Of a stretch of 25,981 nt of DNA, positions 22,205-25,981 are shown piece by piece. The position numbers were made by a program, and so were the translations under genes. The notes under the pieces were generated by a model. That model saw only the letters and a list, made by a program, of their open reading frames with translations. It did no database searches and had not been told where the DNA came from. The stretch lies in IMG/VR virus record IMGVR_UViG_3300042308_001471, positions 1-25,981 of that record. One strand, 5' to 3'. How positions within the stretch are numbered: the first letter of the stretch is position 1; each line of letters begins with the position of its first letter. This DNA comes from a virus.

Positions 22205-22237
22205 CAAAGATAGATTTATACTATCTTGAAAAGCAAA
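22205..22237 (-). promoter_or_regulatory. Promoter with perfect palindromic operator
   Basis: The minus strand TATCTTTG (22212-22205) matches TAnnTTTG. A TTTG lies 21 nt upstream, within the TTG-N17-23-TAnnTTTG spacing described for Flavobacterium. A perfect 7-bp dyad AAGATAG-N7-CTATCTT (22207-22227) covers the -7 box. The start codon of the 58-aa gene follows about 30 nt later. A repressor bound to the dyad would block RNA polymerase. The intergenic stretch 22177-22292 holds nothing else clear. Confidence 0.7.
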
Positions 22238-22292
22238 TTTATTTTTAAAATAATTTCATTATCTTCTGTAATCCGCTAAAATTCTAAGAAAA

Positions 22293-22964
22293 TTATTTTG
22301 CTGAAGCAATACCAAAACCTAAAAATGCTCCAAAAATGACTTTAAATCCTGTTGTTTGGAACCATTTTTTGCGCTCTTTAATATAAATATTGCTCATTCC
22401 CTGGAGCTGGATGTTTGGATTGTCAATATGTAAACGAACTACCAAATCCGATTTATTCAGGATTCTATTTATAAGGCCTTTTCTAATCGTATCTCCTAAT
22501 GAATAAGTAAATTGTCCATTACTTACTAATGAATCAATTAAAAGCGTTCCAGATGCGTTTATTTGACCATCTATTGAAAACCATCTTTCAGATTTTGAAA
22601 ATATAACAGGAACCCGTAAATAATTTAATGAATCAATTTGTTCAGTTTCTGCAATTGGTATTTCAGTTTTTATAATGTACCTGGTTTTGAATTGAACTAT
22701 CTCTTTTGGCTTTTTGATTTTCATTACTCTTAAAGCAAAAATTTCTTGTTCGTTTTTTTTAAGCTCTAAATCTTTGATTTTTATATTTTGATTCTGTGTA
22801 TAAATAAAACTCGAATCCAGTAACCGGGAAGTTTTAAAATTTTCAATTTCAGAATCCTGTTTTTTGAGCTCTAAAATATATTCACGATTTAAACTGCAGC
22901 TCCTGAACAAAAGAAGAATTAATATAATGCATGCAATCAAAATAAAATTTATTCCTTTATACAT
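22293..22964 (-). CDS. DUF6549/spanin-like membrane coiled-coil protein
   Basis: The 223-aa protein has one N-terminal membrane segment (6-20, NFILIACIILILLLF), RSC just after it, a coiled coil (about 28-78), a beta-rich domain and a hydrophobic end (FKVIFGAFLGFGIAS, 207-221). The second half (SERWFSIDGQINASGTLLID, LHIDNPNIQLQGMSNIYI, then KERKKWF) matches, from memory, the pattern of Bacteroidetes DUF6549 proteins near phage lysis genes. An inner-membrane anchor plus periplasmic coiled coil is the architecture of an i-spanin, so a role in outer-membrane disruption is proposed but unproven. It starts at the ATG at 22964, 8 nt inside the preceding gene. Confidence 0.7.
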   Translation of the reverse strand: MYKGINFILIACIILILLLFRSCSLNREYILELKKQDSEIENFKTSRLLDSSFIYTQNQNIKIKDLELKKNEQEIFALRVMKIKKPKEIVQFKTRYIIKTEIPIAETEQIDSLNYLRVPVIFSKSERWFSIDGQINASGTLLIDSLVSNGQFTYSLGDTIRKGLINRILNKSDLVVRLHIDNPNIQLQGMSNIYIKERKKWFQTTGFKVIFGAFLGFGIASAK

Positions 22965-23154
22965 TGGTTCCGGTTATTAGTAAAAGTTGAATCCAAAACT
23001 TTGCAAAATCATTTTTATTTCTAAGGTTATTTTCCAAAACATTTTTTGCAAATTCTAATGGCATTTCTTTTTCCAAAATGTAATTTGATATAACTTTAAT
23101 CAAACGTTCATCTGCTTCTGAATCTGTTTTTGGTAAATAAGTTTCTGCAATCAT
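22957..23154 (-). CDS. Small hypothetical protein in the lysis region
   Basis: Start chosen at the ATG at 23154 (65 aa, MIAETYLPKTDSEADERLIK); a longer frame begins with TTG at 23163 overlapping the preceding TGA, which would be a coupled start but is less usual. The protein is helical and acidic, ending FAKFWIQLLLITGTNV. The C-terminal WIQLLLITG stretch is too short for a certain membrane helix. No family is recognised. It lies between the HisKA-like protein and the DUF6549-like protein. It does not encode the missing kinase ATPase domain. Confidence 0.6.
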   Translation of the reverse strand: MIAETYLPKTDSEADERLIKVISNYILEKEMPLEFAKNVLENNLRNKNDFAKFWIQLLLITGTNV

Positions 23155-23159
23155 TTTTA

Positions 23160-23729
23160 TCAAATTTGCCTTGTTGCTTTTTTTACTAATGTATGAATTG
23201 ATTTATCTAATTGCTCAACAGATAAATTTACCATTTCAAGCAATTTAATATTATCTTCTTCACTATTTGAAAAATCTTTTTCAATAAGCATTTTAACTAA
23301 TCCTGCAATACTGGTTAAAGGCTGTCGCAATTCATGAGAAAGCATAAATCTAAAATCTTCTAATAACTGCTTTTGCTTTTCATATTCATGAGATGTTATT
23401 GATGTAACATCTGTAATTGGTAATCCAACAAAATGAATTGAATTTAGAATAAAATAAATATTCCATAAATTCCATCTTAATGAACCATTTTTTTGTTTTG
23501 TTTTTGCATAAAAGCGAATCGGTAATGGAGCTCTTTCTTTTGCCCGTTTTACTGAATCTGAAAATTCATCAAAATCTGAATTATCTGAAATGATTTCAGA
23601 AACATTTTTTGGTTTAATATGGCTGGTATATTCTTTAAACAAATCATTGCTTCCAATAATAACTCCAGATTCATCAGTTACTAAATAAAACAAATCAATT
23701 GAATTGGTTAAAATATATCTTGCGCTCAT
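23160..23729 (-). CDS. PAS-HisKA protein lacking an ATPase domain
   Basis: The 189-aa protein has an N-terminal PAS-like domain (1-110: IDLFYLVTDESGVIIGSN, RFYAKTKQKNGSLRWNLWNI, then VGLPITDVTSIT) joined by a short helix to a histidine-kinase dimerisation domain. The H-box is FRFMLSHELRQPLTSIAGLV (127-146), with phospho-acceptor H132, E133 and P137. A second helix of the dimer follows (EDNIKLLEMVNLSVEQLDKS). The protein ends there: no N, G1 or G2 boxes of HATPase_c occur in it or in the next gene. It has no signal or membrane segment. It could be a phosphotransfer protein, a dominant-negative partner of host kinases, or a signal-sensing switch in the lysis region. Domain calls are strong, function is open. 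Confidence 0.85.
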   Translation of the reverse strand: MSARYILTNSIDLFYLVTDESGVIIGSNDLFKEYTSHIKPKNVSEIISDNSDFDEFSDSVKRAKERAPLPIRFYAKTKQKNGSLRWNLWNIYFILNSIHFVGLPITDVTSITSHEYEKQKQLLEDFRFMLSHELRQPLTSIAGLVKMLIEKDFSNSEEDNIKLLEMVNLSVEQLDKSIHTLVKKATRQI

Positions 23730-23774
23730 TTTTTAAAATAATGCCGCAAATTAATTTAATTAAATCTTAATTGT

Positions 23775-24281
23775 TTACGATTTCAATGCAAAGTTGATTT
23801 TTGAAAACATTGCAATCCAGGAATTAAAAGAGTTTAGCAAGTAAACTAAACTGCAAAGAAGCATGAATGTAAATTCAAATCCCATTACAGATGCATTTAA
23901 ATCGTTTTGCTGCGTTATCTTTTCTTTTTTAGGCTGCAATACTATTAATTCATTTGCGCTTCTTGAATCTCCTTGTTCTAAGTATTTCAAATCATTTAGT
24001 TTTAATGTATCCGCAAAACGAATTACAGCTTTAGGAATTGCAAAGTTATAATTAACAGATGTAGTTTCTTTCTCAGTAAAGAATATTTGCCCGGATTCCG
24101 AAACAAAGTAATTATTTTTCAAATCAAAGTTTTCATTTAAATAATCCGTTTGCATTTCTGAAGTTTTTCCATATTTACTAATTACTTCAATATGTTTGTA
24201 TTTATGAACTTTGCATATTTCACCAATTACGCAAACCGGGTCCAGCGTATAAGTAATTAATGTATCTATATTGCTAATCAT
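23775..24281 (-). CDS. C-terminally membrane-anchored hypothetical protein
   Basis: Start chosen at the ATG at 24281 (168 aa); a frame from 24290 would use GTG. The first 125 residues are soluble, with VCVIGEICKVHKYKHIEVIS, VSESGQIFFTEKETTS and a RFADTLKLNDLKYLEQG segment. One hydrophobic helix lies near the C-terminus (about 131-152, GFEFTFMLLCSLVYLLNSF), so it is probably a tail-anchored inner-membrane protein. It overlaps the holin-like gene by 8 nt. The family is unknown. Placement between the holin-like and HisKA proteins suggests a lysis-timing or envelope role. Confidence 0.65.
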   Translation of the reverse strand: MISNIDTLITYTLDPVCVIGEICKVHKYKHIEVISKYGKTSEMQTDYLNENFDLKNNYFVSESGQIFFTEKETTSVNYNFAIPKAVIRFADTLKLNDLKYLEQGDSRSANELIVLQPKKEKITQQNDLNASVMGFEFTFMLLCSLVYLLNSFNSWIAMFSKINFALKS

Positions 24282-24480
24282 TTTTTTCACTCCTTTCTTT
24301 TGGTTTCCAAACCCATTTCAAAGTAATAACAGCTCCAATAATATAAGCAAATGTTTCTTTATCTATTTGTTTTAAAAAGAATAACCAAAATCCTGTAATG
24401 ATTGCCATCGAACCAATGCAATAATTCCAATATTCAAAAACAATATTTAAAATATTCCGGATTTTTCTCGGTTCAATCAT
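24274..24480 (-). CDS. Putative holin (two TM segments)
   Basis: The 68-aa protein has two hydrophobic helices (about 18-36, EYWNYCIGSMAIITGFWLFF, and 44-58, FAYIIGAVITLKWVW) with a short polar turn (KQIDKE) and a charged C-terminus (KPKERSEKND). Size and layout suit a class II holin, which forms holes in the inner membrane and releases the lysozyme. It overlaps the secreted-protein gene by 8 nt. No sequence family is certain; the call rests on topology and its place in the lysis gene group. Confidence 0.65.
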   Translation of the reverse strand: MIEPRKIRNILNIVFEYWNYCIGSMAIITGFWLFFLKQIDKETFAYIIGAVITLKWVWKPKERSEKND

Positions 24481-25249
24481 TGCGAATTATTTTAAATTGT
24501 GAATCTTTAGAAACTTGCCTTCCGGATAAATCAAAATAACTTTTGAAAGTTTCTTTTTTATTCCTGCATTCAAAATATGCAATTTCAGAAACTGTTGAAT
24601 TTCCATTTAAATCAATTTCGCGAATTGCTAAATAATTAATTCCATTATCGAAATTATTAGTTTGAACTTGGTAAATACTTTCGTTCGAATTGTTTTCAAT
24701 TTCTGGTTCAATTATTTCTGCAATGTTCCATTGAATTAAATCCTTTGAAATTATTAATTCGAAATGGTCCGTATTTGCATTTGAACAAGTTTTAAATTCA
24801 ACATTTAAAAATTCATCTTGCATAACTGCAGAAAGGCCGCAAAATTCCACAGCTAATGGAGAAATTATTAATGCATATGGGCAAAAGTTATCTATTAATT
24901 CTGACGAAATTGAATAACAAATTACAATTGAATCAATTCCTGCATCAATTAAATTACCATATCCAATAAAAATGCAATCTGAATTATATTGCCGGATTTC
25001 ATTTACTAATAATGGACTTCCAAATGGACTGGAATAGCTAAATCTCGCTTGCTGTGTAGCTAAAATTTGCTTTACTTTTACGCAAATTGTTGTATCAGTA
25101 ATATTAGCTGAAATACATTGCCCGGTATTATTTAAGGAATTAAAAGAAGGGAATCCCCAAAATGATTTAACAGCTTTTGCTGAATCACATTGTGCGTTTG
25201 CAATGTTTGCAAAAGTTAATATTGCGAATAAAGTAATTAGATTTTTCAT
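24473..25249 (-). CDS. Secreted protein with a host-like type IX secretion-type C-terminus
   Basis: The 258-aa protein has a clear signal peptide (MKNLITLFAILTFANIANAQ), with likely cleavage after ANA. The mature part contains about ten Cys, suggesting disulfides outside the cytoplasm. The second half follows the Bacteroidetes secreted-protein pattern: TDHFELIISKDLIQWNIAEI, GINYLAIREIDLNGNSTVSE, then FKSYFDLSGRQVSKDSQF. This is the form of the Ig-like domain and type IX secretion sorting tail of host proteins, here short and possibly degenerate. It sits between lysozyme and holin-like genes, so it may act in lysis or alter the host surface. Host origin is inferred. Confidence 0.72.
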   Translation of the reverse strand: MKNLITLFAILTFANIANAQCDSAKAVKSFWGFPSFNSLNNTGQCISANITDTTICVKVKQILATQQARFSYSSPFGSPLLVNEIRQYNSDCIFIGYGNLIDAGIDSIVICYSISSELIDNFCPYALIISPLAVEFCGLSAVMQDEFLNVEFKTCSNANTDHFELIISKDLIQWNIAEIIEPEIENNSNESIYQVQTNNFDNGINYLAIREIDLNGNSTVSEIAYFECRNKKETFKSYFDLSGRQVSKDSQFKIIRND

Positions 25250-25302
25250 AACCTGTTTACGAACTTAATCGCATCCAGGTTTTTTAATTTTTAACTTTTA
25301 AA

Positions 25303-25752
25303 TTACATGAAGTAATGTTTTGCTTCTGCTTTTCTTCTGCGAATTAATCCATTTGATTTTTTGCCACCAGCATTAACCCATTTATTAAATTCCGCTTCAA
25401 TTGTTTTATCGTTTGGATTTACTTTTGCTTTTTTAAATAAAGTAGAACTTGCTAATGCTCCAGGACCAACATTATAAGCAAATGAAACAAGCGCATCAAA
25501 TTGATTTTGATTTAGTGTAACATTAAAAAACAATCCATTTACACTACTTTCAAAAGTTTGTAAAGTGATTTTAAAAAGTTCTTCTGCTTCATGCTTATCC
25601 TTTAATTTATCTCCCATTTTAATAGGGCCTTTATCTGGATAATATGTACTTCCAAAACCAATTGTTACAACATTTGCGCTGCATAAATAAGCGTTTAATT
25701 TTAATCCTTCAAAGCTTTTTATTAAATCAATTCCGGCCTGACTAATTTTCAT
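25303..25752 (-). CDS. GH24 lysozyme (endolysin)
   Basis: Start chosen at the ATG at 25752 (149 aa, MKISQAGIDLIKSFEGLKLN), since the longer frame to 25812 lacks homology and runs into the upstream gene. GH24 hallmarks: the catalytic E15 in SFEGLKLNAY, C24, then T30 in VVTIGFGS, giving the E-x8-C-x5-T spacing of the family's E-D/C-T triad. LVSFAYNVGPGALASSTLF and GLIRRRKAEAKHYF are the conserved helices. It cuts the MurNAc-GlcNAc bond of peptidoglycan. No signal peptide or SAR segment is present at this start, so it should need the holin. The gene ends 54 nt before the secreted-protein gene. Confidence 0.93.
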   Translation of the reverse strand: MKISQAGIDLIKSFEGLKLNAYLCSANVVTIGFGSTYYPDKGPIKMGDKLKDKHEAEELFKITLQTFESSVNGLFFNVTLNQNQFDALVSFAYNVGPGALASSTLFKKAKVNPNDKTIEAEFNKWVNAGGKKSNGLIRRRKAEAKHYFM

Positions 25753-25757
25753 TTTAT

Positions 25758-25981
25758 TTAATTTAAAAATGTATAATAAACTGAACCAGATGCAGCTGTT
25801 AATGGTCCCCAATTTAAAGTTCTAAATAATGATATTGTTGAATTATTAATATCGTCTCCATTTGAACCAAATGATGTTATTGTAACTCCATCATTAGAAT
25901 TAATATCCTGTGTAGTTACGTAACCAACATTCTGCGAAGATGTTCCATTATTTGATAATGTAAACTTTGCTTTATATCCAG
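25758..25981 (-). CDS. 3' end of an upstream gene, unidentified (partial)
   Basis: The open frame enters from the window edge (first full codon at 25979) and stops with TAA at 25760-25758, 5 nt before the lysozyme start. The 73 visible residues (YKAKFTLSNNGTSSQNVGYV, DINSNDGVTITSFGSNGDDI, RTLNWGPLTAASGSVYYTFL) are rich in Ser, Thr, Asn and Gly and beta-prone, as in fibre or tail-appendage C-termini. The family cannot be named from this fragment, and the start is outside the window. Confidence 0.65.
   Translation of the reverse strand, partial: GYKAKFTLSNNGTSSQNVGYVTTQDINSNDGVTITSFGSNGDDINNSTISLFRTLNWGPLTAASGSVYYTFLN

Noticed and set aside
22228-22292. A/T-rich imperfect dyad after the spanin-like gene as terminator
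   Set aside because: Stem is nearly all A/T and has no supporting T-run; too weak to call.
1-25981. tRNA genes or an integrase/attachment site
   Set aside because: No cloverleaf-like sequence or recombinase motif was noticed by eye; a tRNA scan was not possible, so absence is not proven.

Overview
The window looks like part of an AT-rich tailed-phage genome (free phage or prophage) with a Bacteroidetes, probably Flavobacteriia, host. The evidence is a very AT-rich base composition, starts preceded by A/T-rich leaders rather than Shine-Dalgarno sequences, promoter boxes of the Bacteroidetes TAnnTTTG type, and protein families typical of Bacteroidetes phages: DUF3127, DUF6291, DUF6549-like, DUF5681-type small terminase, a type IX secretion-like C-terminus and the characteristic tape-measure C-terminus. 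A 973-residue tape measure points to a long-tailed, siphovirus-like particle. Every credible gene is on the minus strand, so transcription runs from high to low coordinates. No integrase, tRNA, rRNA, CRISPR array or insertion sequence was seen.

Layout in transcription order. (1) 25981-22293, end of a late operon: the 3' end of an unidentified, probably structural gene, a GH24 lysozyme, a secreted protein with host-like type IX secretion features, a two-TM holin-like protein, a C-terminally anchored protein, a PAS-HisKA protein without a kinase ATPase domain, a small protein and a DUF6549/spanin-like membrane protein. (2) 22237-20279, a short regulatory operon: a promoter overlapped by a palindrome, a 58-aa protein, two helix-turn-helix proteins, a TM/coiled-coil protein, a DUF3127 OB-fold protein, a DUF7352-like protein, a 28-aa membrane micro-ORF and a terminator. 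(3) 20195-12743, the early operon: a second promoter with the same palindrome, several small unknowns, RecT, a YqaJ-type exonuclease, a small PD-(D/E)XK nuclease, a DUF6291 replication protein with an iteron-like origin inside its gene, DnaB helicase, four small unknowns and a terminator. (4) 12737-1, the late operon: TerS, TerL, a tail-chaperone-like protein with a -1 frameshift extension, an IPT/TIG protein, an HK97 gp10-like protein, two large tail proteins, the tape measure, a small HTH-like protein, a ClpP-type head protease fused to decoration-like and coiled-coil regions, and the major capsid protein, cut by the window edge.

How the genes work together. RecT, the YqaJ exonuclease and the small nuclease form a lambda-Red-like recombination set beside a lambda O/P-like pair, an initiator gene carrying repeats plus DnaB. 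The two matching promoter-palindromes suggest that one repressor, probably one of the two HTH proteins at 21.4-22.0 kb, controls both early operons. The late operon is unusual: tail genes and the tape measure lie between TerL and the protease/capsid pair, and no portal gene is visible in that stretch.

The observations most worth following are the exact 11-bp repeat array in the initiator gene, the homopolymer -1 frameshift, the truncated phage histidine-kinase-like protein, the paired promoter-operators, and an AAATCCC leader placed 6-7 nt before four neighbouring start codons.
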